Assembly (NCBI GenBank): GCA_900549225.1 | Contig: URNP01000001.1 | Coordinates: 1-64,000 of the forward strand | Reading direction: 5' to 3' | DNA length: 64,000 bases | DNA from: an uncultured Eubacteriales bacterium | GTDB lineage: Bacteria > Bacillota > Clostridia > Christensenellales > CAG-917 | In this document: one piece after another, positions 52,482 through 61,813 of the stretch | Layout of the letters: the number at the start of each line of letters is the position of its first letter | How positions within the stretch are numbered: position 1 is the stretch's first letter | Program-made: the position numbers and the translations under genes | Notes under the pieces: generated by a model | What the model was told of the DNA's origin: nothing | The model's database searches: none | Seen by the model: the letters and a program-made list of their open reading frames with translations, nothing else

Positions 52482-53636
52482 TCAACCGGATTCGCGAACC
52501 GATATGGCAACTTTCGGAGTGAACGTGAGAGTGTCCAAGCAGTCTTCCTCGAGAGTGCGCCCGACGGACTGATAAACTTTGGATTGCAAGGATAGAAAAT
52601 CTATGCCTATTTCTTTTGACAATTCGTACATTTCGGAAAGTCGTTTTTCAATGTCTTTGGCAAGAGCGTCGGCATATCGGACGACTATATCGTCTGCGGT
52701 TGAAAGCACTTTGTCTGTGGGAATTTTTTGGACGTCGGCAAAGTCGGCGGAAAGCAATATCTTTGCAGTCACGTTTCTTTTGTCGGCTTTGGTTTTTACG
52801 TCTTTTTTGAGTATTTTGAATTCGATAGTACCCCCGTCTATTGCGGTGTAATTGAGAGTTCCCGTCACGTCGTGACTGTGATAAAGTGCCAAAATCTCTG
52901 CGTATTCGTTTTCGAGAATATAGTTCTTTTCGTCGTTGAAAACAAGTGCGCGCGATATGTCGAACTCAAAAGTATCGTCGTCGCCGCCTCCCGTTTCGGT
53001 GAGAGGAGAGTCCGTTTTTTGAGCAACGATATACGGAATAACGTTGGATTTGCTCCTTGACAAAGAGCGCGCAAGAAAGTCTTTTGCGGTGGTGCGAATC
53101 ATCCCGTCAGAACCTTCTTCGTTGACGAGTGCCTGCTGTAAAAAGAAGGGTGAACTTATGGTCGTTCCGATGCGCAAAGACAGCATTTCCGAGGGAGATT
53201 TGTTGCCTGTGACGAATATCGTTTGCTCGGACAAAGCGTACATCCCCGTCAACGGGTAGACGAGTTGCATATGGTCGAGTTTCAACGCCGCAGTTGACAC
53301 AAACACGACGTTACAGTGCGAAAGCGATATGATTAAACCCATTTTGCGCGCAATGACGTCGAGCGCACCCGCAATCGTTCCGCCCTTTGCAGAAGTGCAT
53401 ACGAAACTAGTTTGCGAGGTGTCGCCGCTTGACGAGCCGACCAAAACCGCTTGTGTGCTGACCTCAAACGTTTCTTCCGATTCGTCGTAATCGATGCCTA
53501 TGCCGAGCACCACTGCGGACTTTGACAACGACGGCGTTTCAACGAGTCTTCCGAAAACGATGAGCGTCACTGCGATTGCAAAAAACACAAACCATTTCGT
53601 GCGCATAAGATATGAAGATATTTTGAGTTTTTTCAT
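52482..53636 (-). CDS. Spore germination protein GerC family (384 aa)
   Basis: Ger(x)C subunit of a germinant receptor. Family features: VLGIGIDYD after the N-terminal helix, the FVCTSAKGGTIAGALDVIARK segment, and a C-terminal domain ending in LTFTPKVAISV. GerC proteins are normally lipoproteins; here the lipobox region reads LIVFGRLVETP with no cysteine, so the protein must be held by its uncleaved N-terminal helix (about 12-30). It overlaps gerB by 4 bp. Confidence 0.85.
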   Translation of the reverse strand: MKKLKISSYLMRTKWFVFFAIAVTLIVFGRLVETPSLSKSAVVLGIGIDYDESEETFEVSTQAVLVGSSSGDTSQTSFVCTSAKGGTIAGALDVIARKMGLIISLSHCNVVFVSTAALKLDHMQLVYPLTGMYALSEQTIFVTGNKSPSEMLSLRIGTTISSPFFLQQALVNEEGSDGMIRTTAKDFLARSLSRSKSNVIPYIVAQKTDSPLTETGGGDDDTFEFDISRALVFNDEKNYILENEYAEILALYHSHDVTGTLNYTAIDGGTIEFKILKKDVKTKADKRNVTAKILLSADFADVQKIPTDKVLSTADDIVVRYADALAKDIEKRLSEMYELSKEIGIDFLSLQSKVYQSVGRTLEEDCLDTLTFTPKVAISVRESG

Positions 53637-54844
53637 TGCGCTTCTCCTTTGGTTGCGTTTTGCTTGAAGGAGAAAAGCACTCCGTCGTTTTCGCTGTCAG
53701 GTAGCGCTTCGAGTTTTGCTATCGAAACGTATTCGCAATCGAGGGCGGCGTACAGATGCGGAAGTCGTTTCTTTTTATGTTTCGCAACGGCGAAAAGCGC
53801 CACCGGTAAGGCAAAAGCGACAGCGCTCAACGCATATCCGAAATTGCCCAAAGCAACGTCCGTCACCTCTTGCAAGGAAGAGGAGAAAAGAGCGCTGCAA
53901 AGCACTGCAATCGGACATATGATTTTTGACGGTGCGTCCAAGCCGAGCGCACGCTTGCACGCTTCATTTGCGCCGTCGTATAAAAACGCAAGCGAATAAA
54001 GCGACATCATTATTATGCCGAACAGATTCGTCCATTCCATTCTACCGATTTCAAGCGAAAGTTGGTTGAAACTCGCAATGTGTATCAGCAAGTCTTTGAC
54101 CATTTTGAGCGCGTTGCCGTAAAGCGCCACTCCGATGAGTACGATAAGGTTGGCAATCGCCCACGTGGTTGCGATGCCGAGGGTTATATACGGTTGTTTT
54201 TTGTTGCGAAGTCGCACGAAGACGAAAGGGAACAAATCGCCGAGCCAAAGTCCGTACTTTGGCATCGTGAGAAGTATCTCGCTCGGTTGCTTCGAGAATA
54301 TCGGCAGATTTCGTCCGAAATCCAAGTCCGAATCCAAAAACGCAAGATTGAGAATTATCACCGCCAAAAACAGCGGAGCGAAGAGTTCGCAACTTCTCGC
54401 GATTGCGCGAGTGCCTTTCAATCCAAGGTATACTACGGGCAACAAAAACAAAACGTAAATCAGAAAAGGTTGCGTTCCCGTGAATAATTCGTGGGTCAGG
54501 TACGAGGTGCAGTAGCAGAAATAAAACACGGTTTTCAGCACGAGCCAGCAGGACGCAAAGAGACAGATAATCTTGTATGCAACGCTGTTCGTTGCCCTCA
54601 AAAGTGCGTCGCCGCCCATGCGTGCAAAAGCAAATATAAAGGCGGCGCAAACGCCTTCCACGGCAGTGAAACCGAGAAAAATCCAAAACGTAGACGAGCC
54701 GAATTCCGAGGAAATAATCCCGGGGGCAGAGGACAACTTAAAAGCAAAACCCACCGCTATTATTATTGCGGCGGCTTGTGAATTGTATATCGTGCCGAGA
54801 GGCAGATTTTTGCGTAATCCGTGTTTTATTGTGCTATTGTTCAT
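53633..54844 (-). CDS. Spore germination protein GerB family permease (403 aa)
   Basis: About ten membrane helices of the APC-type endospore germinant-receptor permease (GerAB): GTIYNSQAAAIIIAVGFAFKLSSAPG start and PKYGLWLGDLFPFVF in the middle. It binds amino acid or nucleoside germinants in known receptors; the ligand here is unknown. SD AAAGG. Part of the gerA-gerB-gerC operon. Confidence 0.88.
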   Translation of the reverse strand: MNNSTIKHGLRKNLPLGTIYNSQAAAIIIAVGFAFKLSSAPGIISSEFGSSTFWIFLGFTAVEGVCAAFIFAFARMGGDALLRATNSVAYKIICLFASCWLVLKTVFYFCYCTSYLTHELFTGTQPFLIYVLFLLPVVYLGLKGTRAIARSCELFAPLFLAVIILNLAFLDSDLDFGRNLPIFSKQPSEILLTMPKYGLWLGDLFPFVFVRLRNKKQPYITLGIATTWAIANLIVLIGVALYGNALKMVKDLLIHIASFNQLSLEIGRMEWTNLFGIIMMSLYSLAFLYDGANEACKRALGLDAPSKIICPIAVLCSALFSSSLQEVTDVALGNFGYALSAVAFALPVALFAVAKHKKKRLPHLYAALDCEYVSIAKLEALPDSENDGVLFSFKQNATKGEAQ

Positions 54845-54862
54845 ATATAAACCTTTGAATCG

Positions 54863-56338
54863 TCATTTTTTGCGTATGCGCCTACGGTTTTGCGTGGGTA
54901 TGGAATACGGTCGCAATTCCATAGCCGACGAGTCTGCTTTCAAAATGCCGTCCTGCAAATCGGGAGATATTCTCGGAGCGTACGGCGCAAGATACGGCGT
55001 GCCGAAATTCTCCAAAGAAGCAAGGTCTGCGATGATGATTATGGTGAGAATTATCATTCCCACAAAACCCAAAACCGCACTTATGCAAAGATACAAAAAG
55101 CGGAGAATCGACATAGGTCCGACCTGATCGGGCACGCAGAATATTCCTATTGCCGACAGCGCTACGACGAGTACGGACGGAGAAGATATAAGTCCCGATT
55201 TCACGGCGGTGTCGCCAAGCACGATTGCGCCGACGACTGATAGAGATATGCCGAAATAACGAGGCATACGAATGGATGCCTGATTGAGCACTTCAAAAAG
55301 CGTGAGGACTATCAGCATTTCGATTGCGGGCGGAAAAGGTATATTGGTCGTCGCCGCCATAAGGGTCATAAGAAACTTTATGGGTAGCAATTGAAAGTGA
55401 TAGGTTTGAAGAGAAATATACGCGGCAGGAAGAAGCACGGTGAGCATTGCGCCGAACATACGAAACATTCGTATCATAGAGGCGCGCCAATCCCCCGAAT
55501 AATAGTCGTAGCCGTCCTGAACGTCCTCGAAAACGAGGTAGGGCAGAGTGATTGCAATAGGTGAACCGTCAACGATTATAACTACGCGCCCTTCGAGCAA
55601 TTTTGCCGTTGCGACGTCGGGTTTTTCCGTCGTGCCTGCCTGTATGAAGAACGAGTTTTTCTTGGTCTGAATAAAGGACAAAACGTAGGCACTGTCCACT
55701 ATGCCGTCCACGTCGATTTTCTCGATTTTTCGACAGAGCCTGTCAACGATTTGCTTGTCGGCAACGCCCCTTATATACATAAGAGCAACCGTGGTTGACG
55801 AGTATCTGCCCACTTGAAACGTTTTCATCACGAGGTCGGGTGATTTGACGCGCTTTCGTATGAGGGACATATTGGTTTTTATCTCTTCGATAAAACCCTC
55901 GCGCGGACCTTTCATAACCGACGAGGTGGGCGGTTCGCCTATCGCTCTCGACGCAGGTTTGCGCAACGAAAAGACGAAAGCGTTTTTTTCTCCCTCGATA
56001 TAAAACGCAATATCGCAAGCGGCGATATTTCCCGGGGACTCCTCTACGGGGACGACTTCGATTTCGTCTGCGTAGGCAACCGTGTTCTGCAACGATTCGA
56101 GAAACGGTTCTTCTATACCGTCGCAATTTTTGAGAGGTCGCACGACGTCCTGTTCAAAGAGAATTTTGTCGATATTGCCGTCGATATAGGCAAAAAGACA
56201 GCGTTTGTCGCCCACGTCCAAACGACGACACTTGAAGTCGTCGCTGTATGAAAAAGTTTTTTTCAAATCTCGCTGCAAATCGTCGATATTCACATTGTAC
56301 AGTGTTGCCAAATCGATAGGTTTATAAACGGTGTTCAA
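54863..56338 (-). CDS. Spore germination protein GerA family (491 aa)
   Basis: GerAA-type receptor subunit: N-terminal soluble domain (DLQRDLKKTFSYSDDFKCRRL onwards), EPPTSSVMKGPREGFIEEIKTN signature, then membrane helices with PTDF-like region and GxxAVKSGLISSPSVLVVALSAIG. The reading frame extends far upstream without an ATG and runs over the gtrA gene; I place the start at TTG 56338 (LNTVYKPIDL), directly after the gtrA terminator. The SD is unclear, so the start may be off by some codons. Confidence 0.82.
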   Translation of the reverse strand: MNTVYKPIDLATLYNVNIDDLQRDLKKTFSYSDDFKCRRLDVGDKRCLFAYIDGNIDKILFEQDVVRPLKNCDGIEEPFLESLQNTVAYADEIEVVPVEESPGNIAACDIAFYIEGEKNAFVFSLRKPASRAIGEPPTSSVMKGPREGFIEEIKTNMSLIRKRVKSPDLVMKTFQVGRYSSTTVALMYIRGVADKQIVDRLCRKIEKIDVDGIVDSAYVLSFIQTKKNSFFIQAGTTEKPDVATAKLLEGRVVIIVDGSPIAITLPYLVFEDVQDGYDYYSGDWRASMIRMFRMFGAMLTVLLPAAYISLQTYHFQLLPIKFLMTLMAATTNIPFPPAIEMLIVLTLFEVLNQASIRMPRYFGISLSVVGAIVLGDTAVKSGLISSPSVLVVALSAIGIFCVPDQVGPMSILRFLYLCISAVLGFVGMIILTIIIIADLASLENFGTPYLAPYAPRISPDLQDGILKADSSAMELRPYSIPTQNRRRIRKK

Positions 56339-56343
56339 GCAAC

Positions 56344-56370
56344 AAAAAACCGCTCTCCAAAAGAGAGCGG
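56344..56370 (-). terminator. Terminator between gtrA and gerA
   Basis: Minus strand CCGCTCTC pairs with GAGAGCGG (5-nt loop) and is followed by TTTTTT. gerA starts 6 bp later, so gerA must have its own promoter or rely on readthrough. Confidence 0.85.
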
Positions 56371-56394
56371 CAAGTATACGATTAAGTTTTATGA

Positions 56395-57018
56395 TTATTT
56401 TTCGGTGTTTTCGGTGTTTTCTTTTTCTTTTTTGTCTTTGGGTTTGCGGAAAACCACGAATTTTTGCCACATAAATTCGAGGGCGAAGTTGATTATCATA
56501 ACGGTTGCTTGCGCAATCAAACCTGCTCCGTCTACACTCATGTGCGCAGATAGAAGGTGTTTTATTGTCCAAACATACCATGTTTGGAACGGGTAGAACG
56601 GAACGTAGAACAAAAATGCCAAGATCATGGCTTTTGGTACGTTGCTTGCGTCTTTGAATGTAAATTTTCTGTTAAATGTAAAGTTCCAGACGATTGAACA
56701 ACAAAGAGCAACCGTCGTTGCGACGAACGTGACCAAATCCATTTCTTCGACGATAAAAACAATCTTTTTACCGCTCTGGGGGATTGCTGCTTGCAATATT
56801 GCAAAGACAACAATTTGAATAATGCCTGCGCTTGCCGCACAAAGAGCGTATTTGATGAATTGCATCACGCCTTTTCTTTTCTCTTTTTTAGCGTTTTTCT
56901 CGGCTTGTTTCAGGCTTGTTTCGTACAAAATTCCCTTGGGAGATTCGATTGGCGTTTCTTCCGTTTCGGGCGTTGTTTGCTCTATGATTTGGTCATTGGT
57001 GTTTTGGTCTTGTTCCAT
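56395..57018 (-). CDS. GtrA family membrane protein (207 aa)
   Basis: GtrA-like four-helix membrane protein, of the kind that helps flip or transfer lipid-linked sugars. Typical motifs WNFTFNRKFTF and FMWQKFVVFRK are present. A 50-residue charged cytoplasmic segment precedes the first helix (about 52-74). SD AGGAG before the ATG at 57018. No glycosyltransferase is adjacent. Confidence 0.88.
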   Translation of the reverse strand: MEQDQNTNDQIIEQTTPETEETPIESPKGILYETSLKQAEKNAKKEKRKGVMQFIKYALCAASAGIIQIVVFAILQAAIPQSGKKIVFIVEEMDLVTFVATTVALCCSIVWNFTFNRKFTFKDASNVPKAMILAFLFYVPFYPFQTWYVWTIKHLLSAHMSVDGAGLIAQATVMIINFALEFMWQKFVVFRKPKDKKEKENTENTEK

Positions 57019-57134
57019 AATTTGCTCCTATGAAAACAGTTTATCATAACGAAGTGAAATGTCAATACCGCTTAAAGAATCTTTGCGCTTAAAAGTCGTT
57101 TTGGTGATAGAAACGGGCTTGACGATAAAGAATT

Positions 57135-57255
57135 AAATTTCCCCCTGCGCTTTGTGCGCCGGGCAGTTGCCAACAGACGGCGCAGTCGCTTGTACTACGC
57201 ACACAAGGCTCGCCGCCTTGCGACTCGTGTTCCGTCTGCGAATAAGTGTCGTATC
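57135..57255. repeat. Second intergenic repeat (copy 2), nested hairpins
   Basis: CAGACGG/CCGTCTG enclose AGTCGC/GCGACT and CAAGGC/GCCTTG, a nested cruciform. The right side CGCCTTGCG..TTC.GTCTGCGAA resembles 30705-30733. No reading frame of note. Confidence 0.45.
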
Positions 57256-57383
57256 CTAAAAGGCTATAAAATAGATGAATAACAAGAAGGCGCACCCTTG
57301 GCACAAAACCCAGCGTACCGACGTACGTGATTTTGTGAAAAGAGTGCGCTACCGAAGTTAGTCGCTATTTTACAGCCTTTTAG
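57256..57383 (-). repeat. Palindromic element R15 (after gdhA)
   Basis: Read on the minus strand: arms CTAAAAGGCTGTAAAATAG (57365-57383) and CTATTTTATAGCCTTTTAG (57256-57274), one wobble, including the gdhA TAA (57380-57382). The inner helix pairs GTAGCGCACTCTTTTCACAAAA with TTTTGTGCCAAGGGTGCGCC. Core TCACGTACGTCGGTACGCTGG. Confidence 0.88.
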
Positions 57384-58726
57384 TTGATTCCTTGCGCTAT
57401 CATAGCGTCCGCCACCTTCTTAAATCCTGCAAGGTTTGCGCCTTTGACGAGGTTGTAATCGAGGCCGTATGCGTCGAGTGCGCCGCAGATTTGAGTGTGG
57501 ATACCTTTCATGATTTGTTTGAGTTTTGCGTCCACTTCTTCTTTCGTCCAAGCAAGACGTTCGCTGTTTTGTGACATTTCAAGTCCGCTCGTTGCAACGC
57601 CGCCTGCGTTGACCGCTTTGGACGGGGTGACGAGAACGCCGTGTTCTTGCAAATATGCGATTGCCTCGTTGGTGGTGGGCATGTTGGAAACTTCGTTGAG
57701 CACGGGCACGCCGAGTTTGACCATTGCCACAGCGTCGTCCAAAAGAACTTCGTTTTGTCTTGCGCAAGGCATATAGACGTCTGCTTTGACGTTGCCCCAC
57801 GGCTTCTTGCCTGCGACGAATTCGCAGCCGTATTTGTCGGAGTAGTCTTGCACTCTGTTGCGGTTGGAGGCACGCATTTCAAGCAAGAAATCGATCTTTT
57901 CGCCGCTCACGCCGTCCGGATCGTAGATATATCCGTCAGGACCGGAGAGGGTGATGACTTTGCCGCCGAGTTCGTCGATTTTCTTTGTAGCGCCCCATGC
58001 GACGTTGCCGAAACCACTCAAACAAAAGGTCTTGCCTGCGAGGTGTTCGCCTTGATGTTTGAACACTTCTTCAAGGAAGTAGGTTGCGCCGAAGCCCGTT
58101 GCTTCGGGACGAATGAGAGAACCGCCGTAACTGAGGCCTTTTCCGGTGAGAACGCCGTTTTCGTAAGCGCCGACGATTTTCTTATATTGACCGAACAAAT
58201 AGCCGATTTCGCGACCGCCGACGCCCATATCGCCTGCGGGAACGTCCATATTAGGTCCGATATGACGATAAAGTTCGTTCATAAAGGATTGGCAGAAACG
58301 CATGATTTCGGAATCGCTCTTGCCGGTGGGATCGAAGTCCGCGCCGCCCTTTGCGCCGCCCATAGGAAGGGAGGTGAGGGAGTTTTTGAAAGTTTGCTCG
58401 AAACCGAGGAACTTCATTGCGTCGAGGTTGACGTCCTTTTGGAATCTCAAACCGCCCTTGTAAGGCCCGATAGCATTGTTGAATTGAACGCGGAAACCGC
58501 GGTTGACGTGATAATTTCCGTTGTCATCCATCCAAGGAACGCGGAACATAATCTGTCTGTCCGGTTCGACGAGGCGCTCGAGGATGACGTTTTTGCGCAT
58601 CAATTGCTCGTTTTGCTCGATAGCCGGAGTCAAAGACGTGAGAACCTCTTTGACGGTTTGCATAAATTGAGGCTGATTTGGATTTTTCAATTCAGTCTGC
58701 TCTATGACTTCACTGATGTATGACAT
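57380..58726 (-). CDS. gdhA: Glutamate dehydrogenase (448 aa)
   Basis: Hexameric, probably NADP-specific GDH assimilating ammonia into glutamate: PMGGAKGGADFDP contains the active-site lysine region, GSLIRPEATGFG and the Rossmann segment FCLSGFGNVAWGA follow, and the length is that of small GDHs. SD GGAGG. Glutamate supply fits the ammonia-dependent AsnA elsewhere in the window. The stop lies in repeat R15. Confidence 0.96.
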   Translation of the reverse strand: MSYISEVIEQTELKNPNQPQFMQTVKEVLTSLTPAIEQNEQLMRKNVILERLVEPDRQIMFRVPWMDDNGNYHVNRGFRVQFNNAIGPYKGGLRFQKDVNLDAMKFLGFEQTFKNSLTSLPMGGAKGGADFDPTGKSDSEIMRFCQSFMNELYRHIGPNMDVPAGDMGVGGREIGYLFGQYKKIVGAYENGVLTGKGLSYGGSLIRPEATGFGATYFLEEVFKHQGEHLAGKTFCLSGFGNVAWGATKKIDELGGKVITLSGPDGYIYDPDGVSGEKIDFLLEMRASNRNRVQDYSDKYGCEFVAGKKPWGNVKADVYMPCARQNEVLLDDAVAMVKLGVPVLNEVSNMPTTNEAIAYLQEHGVLVTPSKAVNAGGVATSGLEMSQNSERLAWTKEEVDAKLKQIMKGIHTQICGALDAYGLDYNLVKGANLAGFKKVADAMIAQGIN

Positions 58727-58762
58727 ATTTTCCTCCTGAACTCGGCGTATTGCCGATTTATG

Positions 58763-58790
58763 ATTAAATAATATACTTTTAGAATGTCAA
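58763..58790 (-). promoter_or_regulatory. Promoter of gdhA
   Basis: Minus strand TTGACA (58785-58790), 16-bp spacer, TTTAAT (58763-58768). A small TCGGC/GCCGA hairpin lies in the leader. The remaining stretch to 59009 shows no gene. Confidence 0.6.
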
Positions 58791-59009
58791 AATCAACCCC
58801 GAAATAAAAATCGAAGAGGTCAGTTCAAAGATTAATTTCACGAAACGATAAATATGCACACAAAACCCGTGAAGTGTCGATTTTTTGAAAGGACGGCGGC
58901 ATATAATTTATAAAAAGGCGGTGTAAACAGGGAATTTTTCAACGTCTTGTGAGAGTATAGAGGGGTATCACGCAACATATTGGGCGAGCAAATTTTCTTG
59001 AAAATCGTA

Positions 59010-59038
59010 TTGAATTATGTTTTGGGATATGCTATGAT
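59010..59038 (+). promoter_or_regulatory. Promoter of the large membrane protein pair
   Basis: TTGAAT (59010-59015), 17-bp spacer, TATGAT (59033-59038) with TGC before the -10. Confidence 0.7.
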
Positions 59039-59110
59039 AGTACAGTAAATCATATTCGGGTGCGCTCGCACACACGTGCGTTGCAATCTCAAATCAATGA
59101 GGAGAAAGTT

Positions 59111-61810
59111 ATGAGCCAAACTCAACAGTACAAAAAGGTCAAGTTGTACCGCACCCTCAAAGTGGTGTTCTATATGCTTGGTCTTCCCTTGTTCCTGGTT
59201 GCGGTGTGCTTCACCGCGGTCAGATTCATCGGCCACGATCCGTTTATGGGAGATACGACTTTCACAACCGGATTGGGCTTCTTCAAGCAGGCGGAATCTT
59301 ACATTACCGCACCTGCGCTTTACGGCGTTTGGATCGGCTTCGGAGTGTGGGCGTTCATTTCAATCGTGCACATTGTCCTGAGCAAAACCGTAAAGAATCC
59401 GCGCGTGAGAATGTTCTCCGTGGTTGCGGTGTGCATGGCGGTTATGCTTCTTACCGGCGTCGTTATGGACGTTGCGCTTGAAAAGCAGGTTACCGCTTTG
59501 CAGGAACAGTATGCAGGCACGGACGTCGTCGTCAACGATTATAAGACGCAACTTTCTTATTATCGTACGGTTTCGTCGAACGCAGTCAAGAAAAACGACA
59601 CGCTCAACCTTATCGCCCAAGTCGATTTGCTTAAAAACGCCTACAACGTAGAGATGGAAGGCGCGGACAAGAGCGGTGTGGCAGGCAATATCTCCAACAA
59701 GCCCGTCACTTATTTCTCCGTCATTTCCGACGACGGCAAACAGGGCGTAGATATCAGTTTCCGAGCACAAACCGTTAAAAAGGACGGAAAAGACGTTAAA
59801 ACGGGATTGTACGAACTTGACGTTGACGAAACGAAAGGCAACACGATCAAAGGCGACGACAAGGACTTGCTCAGAGATCATAAAAACAATTTCAAAGACG
59901 CTTTCAACGAGAAATACAACGAGGTTGCAGAGGGTGAAAAGGGATACAATCCTTACGCTTACAAACAAAGCCCCGAATATAACCAAATTATCAGACTCAA
60001 ACCGAACGGCGAGGGCAAACTCGTCATCAACGGAACGGTCTATTCTCATTATTTCTACAAAATGAAAACTACCAAAGCCGGCGAAGACATTTACGTTTGG
60101 TATGCAAGAGATCTTGCTCCCGACACTCTCGACGATTCCGATCTCACGAACGTCACGTTCCCCACGAGAGACGGCATCTACGGCACGGGTATTTACAACA
60201 GCAACGGTATGCTTTCGGACGGCTGGGTGTTCAGCCTCGACAACGTGCTGAATATTTTGGACGATTACTATTCCGCACAGGAAGATATCGAGAAAAACGG
60301 CTACGACAAACAATTCGCAAAAGTTTATGCGGCTGCGTTGCAAGCGCGTGAAGATTACTACACGGGCAAAATCGCAGATCCCGAAACCAAAGAAAAATGC
60401 CCCGAATGGCTGCAAGCACTCTATCAACAAGAGATAGATTTTGCGGACAATTTCTCGCTCACTCGCAACGGACTCGATTATCTCATCGCAAAAGTCGGCG
60501 CATTGCTCGGCAACAACCACTTGTTTGACTTCTTGCTCAAAACGGGCGACGAAAACGGCGTTGACCAAGTCATCGGCAAACTTCCCGAATCCTTCGGACT
60601 CGGCGCAATCCTCGGTCCTATTCTTACGACCTTGCAAAAGGGCGCAAGTTTCAAAGGCGCGCCGTTCAATATGACCGATGAAACGTTGACGACCGTTCTT
60701 GAATGGGTCAAACCGCTCCTCGGCGTGAACGTTGACACCGAAATTCACGATTTGTATCTTATGGTCACTTACGCAGGCGCAGAAGACGGTTGGGGCAACG
60801 TCAGAGACGGTCTTTACGTCGCTCTCGTCAAAGACGGCGGCCCGGTCACCGACGAAGCAGGCAACGTGACTTATCCGATGGGCACCGATCAAAGAAAGGC
60901 GGACGAAGGCGGCGACGTGCTTGTCGATATCGACTTCACGGACGCATTCGTACAAGTGGGCGATGACGGCAACGTCGAATATAATTTCGACCTCGATCAC
61001 CTCAGCACTTTCCTCAACACCGCACTCAACGGATTGATGACCAAACTCGGCACGACGATGCCCGATATTATGAACGGCACCGCTCCCGGCATTGCGGGAA
61101 CGATCGGCACGGTTCTCAAGTTGTTCATCAAAGAAATGGACGTTGACGGCAACACTTATTACGGTCTTACGATCAGCGGCATCAAGATTCCGCTTCTCGA
61201 TTCTACTAAAAACTTCGCAATCGACGTTTCGGGAATCTTGACGGGATTGCTTGACGGATTGTATTTCTATCAATCTCCGGCGATCAAACCAGTGTGGGAG
61301 TTCTACACTTGGAAAGCAACCAAATCCACTTTGGCGGCGGCAGAGGCTTATGAAAAATACGAAAGAGCCAACTATGAAGCCACCGCATTCGGATCGATGA
61401 TCGGCTCGACGCTCGTTGGCGACACCATCGGTGCGGGCACTTATCCTTCTGCTCTCGGTCTTACGTCTTTGACGGCAGTCAGACAACTCAAAGCGGATTT
61501 GAGTTATAAACCCAAATTCTATCCTCTTTACGGCGTACGCGATATGCTGTTCTTCTTCTGCGGAATCGTAGTATTGTTCTACTTCTTGAGTTTCGTTGCA
61601 CAAGAGAAAGAACTCGAATACGCAAACGGCACGGTCGTTGCAGAAGAAAAGAGGGCAAAGAAAGCGAAAAAAGCCCAAAAAGCGGATTTTGAAGTGGACT
61701 TTGCCGAGAACGGACAAAACGAAGTCGTTCAAGACGAAGAAACGGTGCAAAACGCAGGGGAGGACCTTCAAATCCCTGTAGACGAGAATTCTGACAAGGA
61801 GGTGCTGTAA
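59111..61810 (+). CDS. Large membrane protein A of unknown function (899 aa)
   Basis: Three N-terminal membrane helices (about 17-40, 68-91, 100-122), a large extracytoplasmic part of about 690 residues, one C-terminal helix (about 811-829) and a charged, Lys- then Glu-rich cytoplasmic tail. The outer part has hydrophobic amphipathic stretches such as FGLGAILGPILTTLQKG and LNTALNGLMTKLGTTMP, resembling lipid- or membrane-binding helices. Not recognised. The start at 59111 follows GAGGAG. It ends 3 bp before protein B, which has the same layout. Confidence 0.75.
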   Translation: MSQTQQYKKVKLYRTLKVVFYMLGLPLFLVAVCFTAVRFIGHDPFMGDTTFTTGLGFFKQAESYITAPALYGVWIGFGVWAFISIVHIVLSKTVKNPRVRMFSVVAVCMAVMLLTGVVMDVALEKQVTALQEQYAGTDVVVNDYKTQLSYYRTVSSNAVKKNDTLNLIAQVDLLKNAYNVEMEGADKSGVAGNISNKPVTYFSVISDDGKQGVDISFRAQTVKKDGKDVKTGLYELDVDETKGNTIKGDDKDLLRDHKNNFKDAFNEKYNEVAEGEKGYNPYAYKQSPEYNQIIRLKPNGEGKLVINGTVYSHYFYKMKTTKAGEDIYVWYARDLAPDTLDDSDLTNVTFPTRDGIYGTGIYNSNGMLSDGWVFSLDNVLNILDDYYSAQEDIEKNGYDKQFAKVYAAALQAREDYYTGKIADPETKEKCPEWLQALYQQEIDFADNFSLTRNGLDYLIAKVGALLGNNHLFDFLLKTGDENGVDQVIGKLPESFGLGAILGPILTTLQKGASFKGAPFNMTDETLTTVLEWVKPLLGVNVDTEIHDLYLMVTYAGAEDGWGNVRDGLYVALVKDGGPVTDEAGNVTYPMGTDQRKADEGGDVLVDIDFTDAFVQVGDDGNVEYNFDLDHLSTFLNTALNGLMTKLGTTMPDIMNGTAPGIAGTIGTVLKLFIKEMDVDGNTYYGLTISGIKIPLLDSTKNFAIDVSGILTGLLDGLYFYQSPAIKPVWEFYTWKATKSTLAAAEAYEKYERANYEATAFGSMIGSTLVGDTIGAGTYPSALGLTSLTAVRQLKADLSYKPKFYPLYGVRDMLFFFCGIVVLFYFLSFVAQEKELEYANGTVVAEEKRAKKAKKAQKADFEVDFAENGQNEVVQDEETVQNAGEDLQIPVDENSDKEVL

Positions 61811-61813
61811 TCT

